Positions 26,462 to 35,471 of a DNA stretch of 64,000 nt are shown one piece after another. Source of the DNA: Egbenema bharatensis (GTDB lineage: Bacteria > Cyanobacteriota > Cyanobacteriia > Elainellales > Elainellaceae). Numbering within the stretch: the first letter of the stretch is position 1; every line of letters starts with the position of its first letter. Both the position numbers and the translations under genes were made by a program. Location: positions 4,464,001 through 4,528,000 of the forward strand of contig NZ_CP182236.1 in the NCBI RefSeq assembly GCF_048077055.1, given 5' to 3'. The notes under the pieces were generated by a model. That model made no database searches. It was not told the DNA's origin and saw only the letters and a list, made by a program, of their open reading frames with translations.

Positions 26462-29307
26462 TTGGTTCAGATTCAGCCTTTCAATCAATCTCGCTGGCAG
26501 CATCTCCCCCTTGCCCCTTCATTCATCACTTTTCTGGGGAGAGGAATCATTGCTGCTCTGGTAATGATCTGTGTATATTCTCCCGATCGAATGCATAGCG
26601 TTTGGGCCCAGCCAGCCCCGCCTGATGCAGCAAGCTCAGCATCCACAGATCCGCAACAGGATTTAGTCTTAGGGGTAGTGCGAAGTACCGATAATGCGGA
26701 CTACTGGCAGCAAATTACAACTCGGCTGGATGGGGCAAACCTGCGCTATCAGGTGATTGACTGGGATCGAGTGGGACAAAATACCCGATTTGACAACATT
26801 TCTGTCCTGTTTCTCCCCGATGTTGCCCATGTTTCTGCTGAACAGGTATTAGCCTTACAAGACTGGGTTAACCGGGGTGGATTAATCATTGCTAGCGGTC
26901 GCACCGGCACGAGTGGTTCCGCAGGGGTTCGCCGTGCCTTTCAAGCCCTACTGGGAGCCTACTGGGAATCTACCCTGTCTCAACCCGTGACCCTACAGCC
27001 CGTTGCCCTCAATAGCCAGCGGTGGCTGCGAGAAGGAGATACGCAGTCGGTGATTACTGGAGGCACATTAATCCCCACAGGGCTGGGCAGTCAGTCCGTC
27101 GCCACCTGGAGAACCCCAGATGGAGCAACCGATCCGCGGGAGGGTTCCTCCACCAACACCGTAGCCATTATCACCACACGGCAGACTGTCTTTTTAGGAT
27201 GGCGATGGGGACATCCCAATGACAGCCTGGCAGAGTTCGATGGACAATGGCTCGCCGCCGCCCTCACCCGCTTTCAGAACGCCCTCCCCGTCCGTACCGC
27301 CACCGCCCCCACCGCCCCATCCACTCCACCCACTCCCACCTCCCCACCTACTCTCCCTCAAACCACTCCCCCCTCCCCCCTCCCCCCTCCCCCTCCTACT
27401 TCCCACTCCCCCCTCCCCACTCCCCCTCCTTCCGTTTCCCCTCGTCCCGATCGCAACGCAGCTCCCCCCGGACTGGTGGTTGAACCCGGCTCCCGGCCGA
27501 TCTCCATTGTCGATTCGATCGCCATGCGGCAGGAATTGGAAAACCTGATTGGGCGATATGAAAGTGCCTTGTTAGCTGCCGATGCTACTGCGGGAGAGTT
27601 TGACCTGGCGTTGCAGGGAGAAGCAGGAGCGGAGGACAAAAACGAGGAAGCGAAGGCAGAATCCCCAGAGGTCAGTTTAACGGCCAGTGCCGATGAGGTG
27701 GTTCGGCTGGCGAATAATCACACTGAAGGCAACCTGAACAGCCAGATCCTACAGGAAGCCCGCGAGAAACTGGCTATTTTCCTGGAACGAGTTCGCCAAC
27801 AGGACTATGCTACTGCCCGCAGTGAATGGCTGGCTGCCCGTCAGATCCTCTGGGAAAACCTTCCCACCGATCGCCCCTTAGCACAAACGGAAATTCGGGC
27901 CATGTGGCTCGATCGCGGCACGATCGTTGAGGCGGGTTCAAAGCAGGGATTGGCAGTCATCTTCGATCGGCTGGCCGCAGCGGGAATTAATACCGTCTTT
28001 GTTGAAACGGTGAATGCAGGGTATCCGATCTATCCCAGCCAGATTGCGCCCCAACAGAACCCTTTGACGCGCCATTGGGATCCCCTGGAGGCAGCGGTTG
28101 AACTGGGACACGATCGCGGCATGGAAATTCACGCCTGGGTTTGGACTTTTGCAGCAGGGAATGAGGCCCATAATCGCATTGTCAATACTCCCCACAGTTA
28201 TCCTGCCCAATCCTGACAGCAAATCCGGACTGGGCCAGCTATGACCATCGCGGCAGTCTAAACCTGCCGGGGCATGAGGAGCCTTTTCTGGATCCAGCCA
28301 ATCCAGCCGTCCGCCGCTACCTCTTGCAACTGTACGAAGAAATCGTCACCCGCTATGACGTGGATGGGTTGCAACTGGACTATATTCGTTATCCCTTTCA
28401 AAATCCCTACGCCGGACGAACCCACGGCTATGGAACTGCTGCCCGTCAGCAATTTCAACAGTTGACTGGGGTGGATCCCATTACCCTGACCAGTCGATCG
28501 GGGCCCCTGTGGCAGCAATGGACAGAATTTCGGGTGGAGCAGATTACTTCCTTTGTCGCAGAAACGTCAGAAATGCTCGATCGGGTGCGGCCTGAGGTGG
28601 TGCTGTCCACCGCAGTTTTTGCCATGCCAACCCAGGAGCGGATCCAGAAACTTCAGCAAAATTGGGAAGTCTGGGCCCAGAATGGCTATGTCGATATGGT
28701 GGTGCTAATGGCCTATGCAGCGGATACCAATCGGCTCCAGCAACTGACTCAGCCCTGGCTCACCGGAGAGCGGGAGAACCTGGGATCGGCAATTATCCTG
28801 CCCGGAATCCGGATTCTTAACCTGCCGGATGCAGTCGTGTTTGATCAGATCCAGGCATTGCGAGACTTACCTTCGGGGGGCTACGCTCTGTTTGCCGCAG
28901 CCCATCTGCACGAAAACTTGCAGGGTATTCTGAACCGGACTCAGGGACTCAATCAATCGGATCCGATTCCCTTTCGTGAACCGTTTGCTGCTGCCACCCA
29001 ACGGTTTACCGCCCTCCGTCGAGAATGGAACTTGATGCTGAGTCAAGACCAGCTCTGGATTCGAGAGGCGGAACGTGAGGCATGGCAGGCTCAGGTGGAG
29101 GCGCTGAATCAGGCTTTAGTGGATTTAGCGGAAAATCCCTCTCGCCGCAGGCTGTCTGAAACTCAGGCGCAACTCCAGGACTTTCAGACACAGTTTGATG
29201 ACTGGATGTATCTCCAATCCCTCACCCAGAGTTACCGGGTGCGTACCTGGAACAACCGTCTGACGGTGATCAGCAACTTACTGGAGTATGGAGAGCGAGG
29301 CCTGTAA
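26462..29307 (+). CDS. secreted glycosyl hydrolase-like (GHL10) protein, one frameshift
   Basis: A large exported protein. An N-terminal hydrophobic segment (IIAALVMICVYS) is followed by a DUF4350-like domain (LVLGVVRSTDNADYWQQI, SVLFLPDVAHVS). A proline-rich linker coded by low-complexity DNA at 27290-27450 comes next, then a helical region, and a C-terminal GHL10/DUF187-like TIM barrel (AGINTVFVETVNAGYPIYPS; YDVDGLQLDYIRYP; DMVVLMAYAAD). The frame breaks at 28205-28208, where GCCC should be GGCCC; adding a base restores HSYPGPILTANPDWASYDHR. The start is uncertain: TTG at 26462 is 7 nt after GGAG; GTG codons at 26447 and 26456 are alternatives. It probably acts on a cell-surface polysaccharide. 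Confidence 0.82.
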
Positions 29308-29842
29308 TTGCGTGAACCGATCGCCCGTCTATCGTTCAGCGACTCGATCGGAGTATGCCCACCTGCCCCGTCACTCCCTGATGGTCTGTGCAACCCTGGT
29401 GCAAAATCCAGCGAATTTGGGGGGCTTGTGCCGTACCTGTGAGGCCTTTCGACTGGAAGCGCTGGTCATTGCCGATGGCTCCATCCCGCAAACGGCTGCC
29501 TTTCGCAATCTAGCCGCTTCCACCCACCACTGGCAACCATTGCTCACCTGCCCCCGATCGCACCTCCTGGACTGGTTGACTCACCAACAACAGCAGGGAT
29601 ACTGCCCGATCGCCCTTCACGCTGACGCAACGGCAATTCCCCTTTCCCAATTTGCCTTTCCCCAGCGATCGATTCTGGTGCTGGGCCAGGAACTCACGGG
29701 AATTCCCTCAGAAGTGTTGCAACAATGCGATCAAACGGTGACAATTCCGCAATTTGGTCTGGTGGAGTCTTTGAATGTGCAAACGGCTGGGTCGATCGCG
29801 GTGTATGAGTATATGCGGCAGTGGGCTTCCCCATCCCTCTGA
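29288..29842 (+). CDS. SpoU/TrmH-family RNA 2'-O-methyltransferase
   Basis: A 184-residue SPOUT-class methyltransferase, using SAM to methylate a ribose in tRNA or rRNA. All three TrmH motifs are visible: NPANLGGLCRTCEAF (motif 1), ILVLGQELTGIPSE (motif 2) and FGLVESLNVQTAGSIAVYEY (motif 3). The start at 29288 overlaps the end of the GHL10-like gene by 20 bp; a later ATG at 29381 would give a shorter protein that still keeps motif 1. The extra N-terminal 31 residues are not typical, so the later start is possible. Which RNA is modified is not known. Confidence 0.85.
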   Translation: MESEACNCVNRSPVYRSATRSEYAHLPRHSLMVCATLVQNPANLGGLCRTCEAFRLEALVIADGSIPQTAAFRNLAASTHHWQPLLTCPRSHLLDWLTHQQQQGYCPIALHADATAIPLSQFAFPQRSILVLGQELTGIPSEVLQQCDQTVTIPQFGLVESLNVQTAGSIAVYEYMRQWASPSL

Positions 29843-30108
29843 GCCAACCCAAACCCAGATGAGACAATGGCGAAGGGGAACAGCATCGCCTCCTACATCT
29901 AACAAAATCTACCCTACGACGCACGCCTTAACAAACCTGCTTGTCGCTGCAAAGCTGTAAGTATTCTGGAAAACATTTTTTGAGGATTTTTTCAAAATTC
30001 CCATGATTTCCTTATTTTCTTGTTGTATTGTCCAGATAGTGTCTTCAAGCAGTGCTTACCTTCAAAAAGCAATTTACTTGCATCAGAGCAACAAGGAGCT
30101 AATGAGTT

Positions 30109-30792
30109 ATGCCACTTCAACGTAAAAACGTTCCAGCTAAGTCAGTAAAGAGTGCGCTACTAGCAGCCGCCCTTGGGGTAGGAGCGGCATCCTCTGCCAT
30201 TGCCAGTACCCAAGTGGCTCAAACCACCACGATCACTGGAACTGACTTCAGCAACATTGCTGATATCTTGACTGAACATGATTGCGTCATTCGCACCTAT
30301 GACGGTTTTGTGGTGAATCAGGATGGTAGCCTGAGGGACTGGGCAACGGATGACTATCCTCGCCATGAGCGCGTTTGTACTCCAGGTCAACTGAATTATT
30401 TGTATAAGAACGAAAATTTTGCTGATGTAGACCTGCTCGCTGACTACAGCATTGGCACCTATGAGGCAGACAATCCCATCTTGATTGACATTGACAATAT
30501 CATTTCTGTTCGCAATGTCACCCCCGGCAACTATGTCGTGGTCATTGCCGAAAGCTATACCCCCAACTCCGCCGCTGTGATTGATCTGCGAGAAATCTCC
30601 GAAGAAGATGCCCTGGCGTTATTAACGGCGATCGAAACTCGTCAGGTATTTGAACGGACGCAAATCACTCCGCCCCCTGCCCCGGCTCCGGCTCCAGCCC
30701 CCGCTCCGGCTCCGGCTCCGGCTCCAGCCCCAGCTCCAGCCCCAGCTCCGGCTCCAGCCCCGGCTCCGGCTCCACCCCCAGCCCTCTGGTAA
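30109..30792 (+). CDS. exported protein with C-terminal Ala-Pro repeat
   Basis: A 227-residue protein with a signal peptide (KSALLAAALGVGAASSAIAS, cleaved near residue 33). The mature domain (about 35-185) has regular strands, for example NYVVVIAESYTPNSAAVIDL and YDGFVVNQDGSLRDW. A C-terminal tail of 18 or more Ala-Pro dipeptides spans about 30675-30780 and ends PPPALW. Such tails are typical of envelope-spanning or peptidoglycan-associated linkers. I do not recognise the mature domain. The leader AAGGAG at 30092-30097 supports the start. The gene is convergent with minE; the gap between them holds a short hairpin. Confidence 0.75.
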   Translation: MPLQRKNVPAKSVKSALLAAALGVGAASSAIASTQVAQTTTITGTDFSNIADILTEHDCVIRTYDGFVVNQDGSLRDWATDDYPRHERVCTPGQLNYLYKNENFADVDLLADYSIGTYEADNPILIDIDNIISVRNVTPGNYVVVIAESYTPNSAAVIDLREISEEDALALLTAIETRQVFERTQITPPPAPAPAPAPAPAPAPAPAPAPAPAPAPAPAPAPPPALW

Positions 30793-30801
30793 AGAGTAAG
30801 G

Positions 30802-30821
30802 GCGCACAGTTGTGCGCCCCT
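30802..30821. terminator. hairpin GGGCGCAC-AGTT-GTGCGCCC between convergent genes
   Basis: A perfect 8-bp stem in the gap between the convergent Ala-Pro protein and minE, with a T-rich stretch some distance on (GTTGTTTTT). It may terminate both transcripts. The same stem occurs at 47368-47388, so it is also a dispersed repeat. Confidence 0.45.
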
Positions 30822-30849
30822 ACCGGGTACGTTGTTTTTCCGCATCCCC

Positions 30850-31310
30850 CTAAGCTTCGTCGATCGGATTTCTATCGATCGGCTCTCCTTCCGAGGGGAC
30901 GATTGAAATGTCGGAGGGAGCAGGGGGCGGTTCGTTCGAGTTCCCCCAGGATTCGCCAGTTCAGAGGGAGCAGTCGTCGGGTTCGTTAGCTCATCTGCCT
31001 GAAATCCAGCGGTTGAAGGTTCAGCCCACAACGGATCATCTGGATCGGACTTGACTCGTTTGATGGGCAAATTGGCGATCAGGGCAGTGGTGCGCTGATC
31101 ACTTTCCAGAGCAAACTCCATATCTTCCGGGTTAATCTCTACATAGCGAGAAACAATCTCCAGAATTTCCTGACGAATCTTTTCCACAATGGCAGGGGAC
31201 AGGTCAGCGCGATCGTGAGCTACAACAATTTGCAACCGGCGCTTGGCAGTCTCCCGGCTCGTTTGAGGGACACCACGGGAAAAAATTCGTTCAAGAAGTT
31301 CAGTTAGCAT
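30850..31310 (-). CDS. minE: cell division topological specificity factor MinE, C-terminal frameshift
   Basis: MinE stimulates MinD ATPase and drives pole-to-pole oscillation that keeps the division site at mid-cell. It starts at 31310 with MLTELLERIFSRG (membrane-targeting helix and MinD-binding region), then RRLQIVVAHDRADLSP (strand beta1) and the dimer interface MEFALESDQRTTALIANLPIKR. After about residue 120 the continuous frame enters the antisense of the Ala-Pro repeat and reads poly-GlyAla, which is not MinE. One extra G in the five-G run at 943-947 (30943-30947) gives a sensible proline-rich tail ending EPIDRNPIDEA and a stop at 30850. I take that as the real end. minD lies upstream on the same strand. 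Confidence 0.8.
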
Positions 31311-31378
31311 GGAACATCGGAAGAGTTTGGCGAAGCAAGTCAAGGTTGGGAAGATGGGGGATAGAAGGAGTCAGGGGA

Positions 31379-32182
31379 TTAATCGCGGGAACTAAAAAAT
31401 CGACGGATTCGGGAGAATAGGTCGTCGTTGGTCGCTGTCAAATCCAGAAAGGGAACCTTTTCGCCATCCAAACGCCGCACAATGTTTTGGAATGCGATCG
31501 CTGCCGTTGACTCAGTTTGAGACAGAACCAGCGGTTCACCTTTATTGGTTGAGACGATGACGCGCTCATCATCTGGAACGACACCAATCAGAGGAATTGC
31601 CAGAATTTCCTGAACATCACTGACTGACATCATCTTATCCTGCTGTACCATCGCAGGCTTAATTCGATTAATGATTAAGTGAAGTTTCTTTACATCATTG
31701 GCTTCTAGCAAACCTACCACGCGATCGGCATCTCGCACCGCAGCAATTTCGGGTGTTGTGACAATCAGGGCTTCCTTCGCAGCCGCGATCGCATTCTGGA
31801 ACCCCATTTCAATCCCAGCCGGACTGTCGATCAGGATGTAGTTGAAAACTTTTGTTAAAGCGTTGACCAGTTTGCGCATTTGATCTGGCGTAACTGCATC
31901 CTTGGTGCGATTTTGGGCTGCTGGCAACAAGACCAGGTTCGGTTGTCGCTTGTCTTTTACCAGGGCTTGCTCCAGGCGACATTGCCCCGCCAGCACCTCA
32001 ACGGCTGTATAAACAATCCGATTTTCCAACCCCAGCAACAGGTCAAGATTGCGTAAGCCAAAGTCAGCATCAATCACAGCGACTTTATGCCCTCGCTGCG
32101 CCAATGCCATGCCAATGTTGGCACTACAAGTCGTTTTACCGACTCCTCCCTTGCCCGATGTAACAACAATAATGCGACTCAT
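31379..32182 (-). CDS. minD: septum site-determining protein MinD
   Basis: A 267-residue membrane-associated ATPase that recruits MinC and, with MinE, positions the division septum. It has the deviant Walker A box SGKGGVGKTTCSAN (K11 and K16), the switch region VIDADFGLRNLDLLLG, LIDSPAGIEMGFQNAI, and an amphipathic C-terminal membrane-targeting helix (DLFSRIRRFF). Length and motifs are normal. The gene is in a minC-minD-minE run on the minus strand, the usual cyanobacterial order; the minD-minE gap is 68 bp. Confidence 0.96.
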   Translation of the reverse strand: MSRIIVVTSGKGGVGKTTCSANIGMALAQRGHKVAVIDADFGLRNLDLLLGLENRIVYTAVEVLAGQCRLEQALVKDKRQPNLVLLPAAQNRTKDAVTPDQMRKLVNALTKVFNYILIDSPAGIEMGFQNAIAAAKEALIVTTPEIAAVRDADRVVGLLEANDVKKLHLIINRIKPAMVQQDKMMSVSDVQEILAIPLIGVVPDDERVIVSTNKGEPLVLSQTESTAAIAFQNIVRRLDGEKVPFLDLTATNDDLFSRIRRFFSSRD

Positions 32183-32381
32183 GAGTGGATGAAAATGGAA
32201 TGGTGAATTTTAATCTTAAGGTTTGTCGTGTCTCAAGGTTTGTCGTGAATGTGAACTTGCTTGATTAATGCCCTCAATGATTGCCCAACTTGCATTACTC
32301 CAACGCGATGCCCCGATTTGGTTCCCCAAATGATAATCCATCAAACTCATATCGGTGGATGGGATGCATCATAGCTTCATA

Positions 32382-33251
32382 CTAGGACAATCGTTCTCTG
32401 GAAAAATCGGAGGCTTTGGTGATGCGAATCCCGTCAGAAGCGACGTAGGCAACCTCTGGAAGATACTGGGAGTGGGGGTTCTCTGGCGATCGGGCCACAA
32501 AGTCGGCAATGCGGATCTGAGTCGGGTCTAATCGAAGTGCCATAATCATACAGCGAGAATTGCCCGATGCACCTGCCTGAACGACCCCTCGCAACGCCCC
32601 CCACACTAAAATATCTCCATCGGCGACAATGCTGCTGCCTGGATTTACGTCCCCCAACACGACCACCGTTCCCGGATGGCGCACTTCAATCCCCGATCGC
32701 AGGGTGGTTTGCAGATACAGCGGTTCTGCTAAGACCTGTCCTACGGAATCAGACTGGCTGAGGTGAGCGATCGCCGCTTGCTGTTCTACCGAAAACCCTG
32801 CCGTAGCAGCGGCCACTGCGGTTTGCCGTCGGCTCGTATAAACCCGTTTTAGTTGCAGTTGTGCTTCAGCCAATGCTTCAGAAATATCCTGTAGCTGTCG
32901 GACATCCAGCAGGCGATCGCGGGAGATCAGATGGACAGGCGCGTTGGGTTGCCAGAAGCGTTCCCCAGCACTCAGGCGGTTCTTAAGCTGCACCCACAGT
33001 TCTGACCAGGTCAGCGCACTGGGCGCATCGCTTTCTGGCGGCAGCAGGAGCAACAGCCGGCCATCTTCTCCTTTGAGCCGAACTTGAGGAACTTGGAGTT
33101 GGGATTCCGCTGGGTCAGGTGACTCAGGCGTAGATACCGATGGGGATTCATCAGATGTAGTCGTAGGCAGGGCAGCAGGTTCAGGCATAGAAGTACCTGA
33201 TGCAGAGGAATCGGGCAGGGAGATATCAGGTACAGGGGTGTCAGAGTTCAT
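32382..33251 (-). CDS. minC: septum site-determining protein MinC
   Basis: A 289-residue inhibitor of FtsZ polymerisation, brought to the membrane by MinD. The N-terminus is a long Ser/Pro/Thr-rich extension (residues 1-55), then a RLLLLLPPES-type N-domain. The C-terminal beta-helix (about 185-275) has the glycine turns of MinC: GTVVVLGDVNPGSSIVADGDILVWGALRG seen as consecutive turns around residues 205-235, then SRCMIMALRLDPTQIRIA. It is the first gene of the min cluster, 199 bp upstream of minD. The extension is longer than in most MinC proteins but common in cyanobacteria. Confidence 0.93.
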   Translation of the reverse strand: MNSDTPVPDISLPDSSASGTSMPEPAALPTTTSDESPSVSTPESPDPAESQLQVPQVRLKGEDGRLLLLLPPESDAPSALTWSELWVQLKNRLSAGERFWQPNAPVHLISRDRLLDVRQLQDISEALAEAQLQLKRVYTSRRQTAVAAATAGFSVEQQAAIAHLSQSDSVGQVLAEPLYLQTTLRSGIEVRHPGTVVVLGDVNPGSSIVADGDILVWGALRGVVQAGASGNSRCMIMALRLDPTQIRIADFVARSPENPHSQYLPEVAYVASDGIRITKASDFSRERLS

Positions 33252-33552
33252 GTGAAATGAATCTTGAATTCAGCGAAGACAGTAAAACACTAGCAGTAAC
33301 CAAGATAACTTTCCATGATAATAGACACGACCTGTTATGGCGTTCAGGATCAATGCCGCTTCTCCTCAGTTCTCCCTTTGGTGGCTATACCCACGGACAA
33401 TGAACGCGGTGGAAGTGTCGGAATCGCAAATCAAGCCGATCGCCCCTCCGGTTTCTGAAGTGCAACAAGCGGGATAGATCGCCCCTTTACATTCCCCTTT
33501 TCCCTGAAATCGTTAGATACGATGAAGGTTTACGAATAGTTGGATACATTCG

Positions 33553-33906
33553 ATGAAAATGCCGTCGGGCTTGGTTATCCAAGATCGAAAGCTGACTCAT
33601 TACCTTCTTGTTTACCAAGCGGAGGATGATAAGTCTGAATTTTTAGCCCGTGCCGGATACAAGTTGCAAAACTGGCAATTGCTGAAGCGGGATATACTCA
33701 AGGCAATGGAAAGTGCAGAAATAGCAGAGGTGACTCGGACGGATTGGGGAACCCGTTTTAAGGTCAAGAGTGAGTGGGTCGGGTTGAATGGACAACGGCT
33801 TGAGGTCATTACAATTTGGCAGCAAGATGAAGGTACAAGTACGGCTCGGTTCATCACGCTGTATCCAGACAAATTAAGGAGTACCGATACAGATAGGGAG
33901 AAGTGA
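33553..33906 (+). CDS. DUF6883-domain protein
   Basis: A 117-residue protein. The core DDKSEFLARAGYKLQNWQLL and the C-terminal ITIWQQDEGTSTARFITLYP match the DUF6883 pattern; this type occurs as a stand-alone gene and at the C-terminal end of larger proteins, including toxin-like ones. There are no membrane segments. It is followed 5 bp later by a DUF4926 gene, a frequent partner. The pair looks like a small two-gene module, possibly toxin/antidote-like, but no activity is established and none is visible in the sequence. It is the first gene of the accessory island after minC. Confidence 0.7.
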   Translation: MKMPSGLVIQDRKLTHYLLVYQAEDDKSEFLARAGYKLQNWQLLKRDILKAMESAEIAEVTRTDWGTRFKVKSEWVGLNGQRLEVITIWQQDEGTSTARFITLYPDKLRSTDTDREK

Positions 33907-33911
33907 GACAA

Positions 33912-34163
33912 ATGACGACGGACGCATTGTTTCATTGGGTGGTGTTGCAGCGAGATATTCCGAATAGTGAACTGAAGGCAGGCGATCGGGCGGTGATTGT
34001 TGATTGTTTACCTGCTACGGTGAAGCAGCCAGAACCAGGTTACACCCTGGAGATTTTTCAACAGGGCGAAACGCTAGATGTGGTTTCGGTACCGCAATCG
34101 TGGGTCAGGCTTTTGCCTGAAGTTTGGGGTGAACCGGGAACTTCAGCGATCGAAGCAAGCTGA
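33912..34163 (+). CDS. DUF4926-domain protein
   Basis: An 83-residue protein with a compact beta-rich core: VLQRDIPNSELKAGDRAVIV and YTLEIFQQGETLDVVSVPQ, typical of DUF4926. I chose ATG 33912, 5 bp after the DUF6883 stop and preceded by GGGAGAAG; a GTG at 33903 is the alternative. DUF4926 genes usually follow DUF6883 genes. The small, acidic partner would fit an antidote or chaperone role (inference only). Confidence 0.7.
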   Translation: MTTDALFHWVVLQRDIPNSELKAGDRAVIVDCLPATVKQPEPGYTLEIFQQGETLDVVSVPQSWVRLLPEVWGEPGTSAIEAS

Positions 34164-34287
34164 AAGACAGAACCGATCGCCCCTCTTCATTCTCCCCTTT
34201 CTCCTGGTGGCTGCCTCAGGTGTTCGATCGATCGTGTCCAGAGATGATCGGAGAGATTTCTTTCCTGCTTTTTGTAGAATAAGACAT

Positions 34288-34294
34288 AAGGAGG
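34288..34294 (+). promoter_or_regulatory. strong Shine-Dalgarno of hicB
   Basis: AAGGAGG lies 7 bp before the ATG at 34302. TAGAAT at 34275-34280 is a candidate -10 box upstream. I found no obvious operator palindrome. Confidence 0.6.
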
Positions 34295-34301
34295 AAGTTC
34301 T

Positions 34302-34505
34302 ATGAACTGGTTGGTTGTGCTTGAACCTGACTCAGAAACTGGAGAATGGGCGGTGTGGTGTCCTCAATTACCCGGTTGTACCTCTGCTGGAGAGACTGAA
34401 GCAGCAGCACTGGAGAATATCCGTGAAGCGATCGCACTCTACCTGGAACCTGACTCGATCGAACTGGCTCCAGGGGCAATGATTCGAGAGGTTGCGGTAG
34501 AATGA
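34302..34505 (+). CDS. hicB: HicB-family antitoxin
   Basis: A 67-residue degraded-RNase-H-fold antitoxin: LVVLEPDSETGEWAVWCPQLPGC, then SAGETEAAALENIREAIALYLE, the classic HicB core. It binds and neutralises HicA. It lacks the C-terminal helix-turn-helix or RHH domain of long HicB proteins, so autoregulation may depend on another factor. The stop overlaps the start of hicA by 4 bp (ATGA). The order hicB-hicA is common in cyanobacteria. Confidence 0.88.
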   Translation: MNWLVVLEPDSETGEWAVWCPQLPGCTSAGETEAAALENIREAIALYLEPDSIELAPGAMIREVAVE

Positions 34506-34726
34506 CGCGCATTCGTCGTATGAATGCTGCTGAAGTAGAGAAACTGCTAAAGCAATATGGATTTGAATTGATTTCACAGAAGGGCAGTCATCGAAAATGG
34601 CGAAATCCTGAACAGGGACTCCAGGTGATCGTGCCTTATCACAAGGGAAAAGATTTGCCGCTGGGTACGCTGCGGACTATTTTGACAGATGCCAGGATTC
34701 CTCAAACTGAGTGGAAAACAGATTAG
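34502..34726 (+). CDS. hicA: HicA-family mRNA interferase toxin
   Basis: A 74-residue dsRBD-like toxin. It has the family pattern AAEVEKLLKQYGFELISQKG, then SHRKWRNPEQGLQVIVPYH with the catalytic histidine in GSHRKW, and LPLGTLRTILTDARI. It cleaves mRNA and tmRNA and is blocked by HicB. Translation is coupled to hicB by an ATGA overlap. All key residues appear intact. It lies in an accessory island with several other toxin-antitoxin genes. Confidence 0.9.
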   Translation: MTRIRRMNAAEVEKLLKQYGFELISQKGSHRKWRNPEQGLQVIVPYHKGKDLPLGTLRTILTDARIPQTEWKTD

Positions 34727-34841
34727 GTTTTGCTCAATTGTTGGCTCTCCCTGATGGTTCTACTCCGCTGGTTACTGGATGTGCTGAGTCGCCTCTCTTC
34801 ATTCCCCCATGTCCCCTGGTGGTTGCCTCAAATGCTCGTTC

Positions 34842-34890
34842 GCGTAGCTCTCCGTTCGCGTAGCGTTCCGAAGGAAAGGAATCGCCCCTT
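34842..34890. repeat. TTCGCGTAGC repeat (copy 1)
   Basis: CTCGTTCGCGTAGCTCTCCG, followed by another TTCGCGTAGC and GTTCCGAAGG, is nearly identical to 35493-35540 and partly to 36275-36300. It is embedded in a longer homologous block that includes CATTCCCCCATGTCCCCTGG and ATCGCCCCTT. It is a short dispersed repeat of the accessory island. Confidence 0.7.
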
Positions 34891-34928
34891 ATCGTATTCG
34901 GATGTCTTTTGCCTAATCGCTGCTCTGA

Positions 34929-35210
34929 TCAATAAACTTCATCATGAGATCCGAGTGTTAGCAGTAGAATCTCTTCTTCGCTTGAATCTGGGTTTTGTAC
35001 AAATCTGAATATAATCCGATTGCTGTAATCAATTGAGCAAGCCCACCGTCCAACGAGATCTCCTTTGAGTTTATGGGTTCGTAAGCCTGGGTGAAATGGG
35101 TTTTCAGAGAGTTTCTGTAATGTTTGTTCGATCGGCTTTCTCAGTTGTGGATTGCGACGAATCAGCCGTTTTAGCTCTCGACTAAACCCTTGGCTCCAAA
35201 CCAGTTGCAT
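34929..35210 (-). CDS. RelE/YoeB-type mRNA interferase toxin
   Basis: A 93-residue protein: LVWSQGFSRELKRLIRRNPQ, KLSENPFHPGLRTHKLKGDL, WACSIDYSNRIIFRF and a C-terminal ILLLTLGSHDEVY. This is the RelE/YoeB/Txe fold with the usual HxLxG motif and a terminal SHDEVY. It would cut mRNA, probably on the ribosome. The start overlaps the antitoxin stop by one base (TAATG). The partner is the 72-residue protein at 35210-35428. Confidence 0.85.
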   Translation of the reverse strand: MQLVWSQGFSRELKRLIRRNPQLRKPIEQTLQKLSENPFHPGLRTHKLKGDLVGRWACSIDYSNRIIFRFVQNPDSSEEEILLLTLGSHDEVY

Positions 35211-35428
35211 TAGCCATCTAGCTCCGCCATCAGGTCTGCGACTGATCCGCGTTTAACGTTACCTGCGGCGTAGTCTCGTTCAGCTTCTGCAACTCGCTGA
35301 AGCAGTTCTTCCCGTTGTTGTTGCTTTAATCGCTGTTGAATAATGTCCACTAAGACGGCTTGATCTTCTAAAGGTAAGGCTTCAACGGTTTCGATCGCCT
35401 GCTGAAAGGCAGAAGTTTCTCTAGGCAT
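35210..35428 (-). CDS. antitoxin of RelE/YoeB-type pair
   Basis: A 72-residue acidic, helical protein beginning MPRETSAFQQAIETVEALP and ending GSVADLMAELDG. It lacks a clear DNA-binding domain at the N-terminus but has the spaced acidic helix that wraps RelE-type toxins (LEDQAVLVDIIQQRL, EAERDYAAGNVKRG). I chose the start at 35428; an in-frame ATG further upstream (35452) adds eight residues. It precedes its toxin with a one-base overlap. Confidence 0.75.
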   Translation of the reverse strand: MPRETSAFQQAIETVEALPLEDQAVLVDIIQQRLKQQQREELLQRVAEAERDYAAGNVKRGSVADLMAELDG

Positions 35429-35471
35429 AGCAATCCATAAGTTGATTGGCACGAATAAAATCCAGATGTTT

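Noticed and set aside
34730..35008. 92-codon plus-strand frame after hicA
   Set aside because: Made of dispersed repeat sequence and overlaps the 3' end of the RelE/YoeB-type toxin on the other strand.
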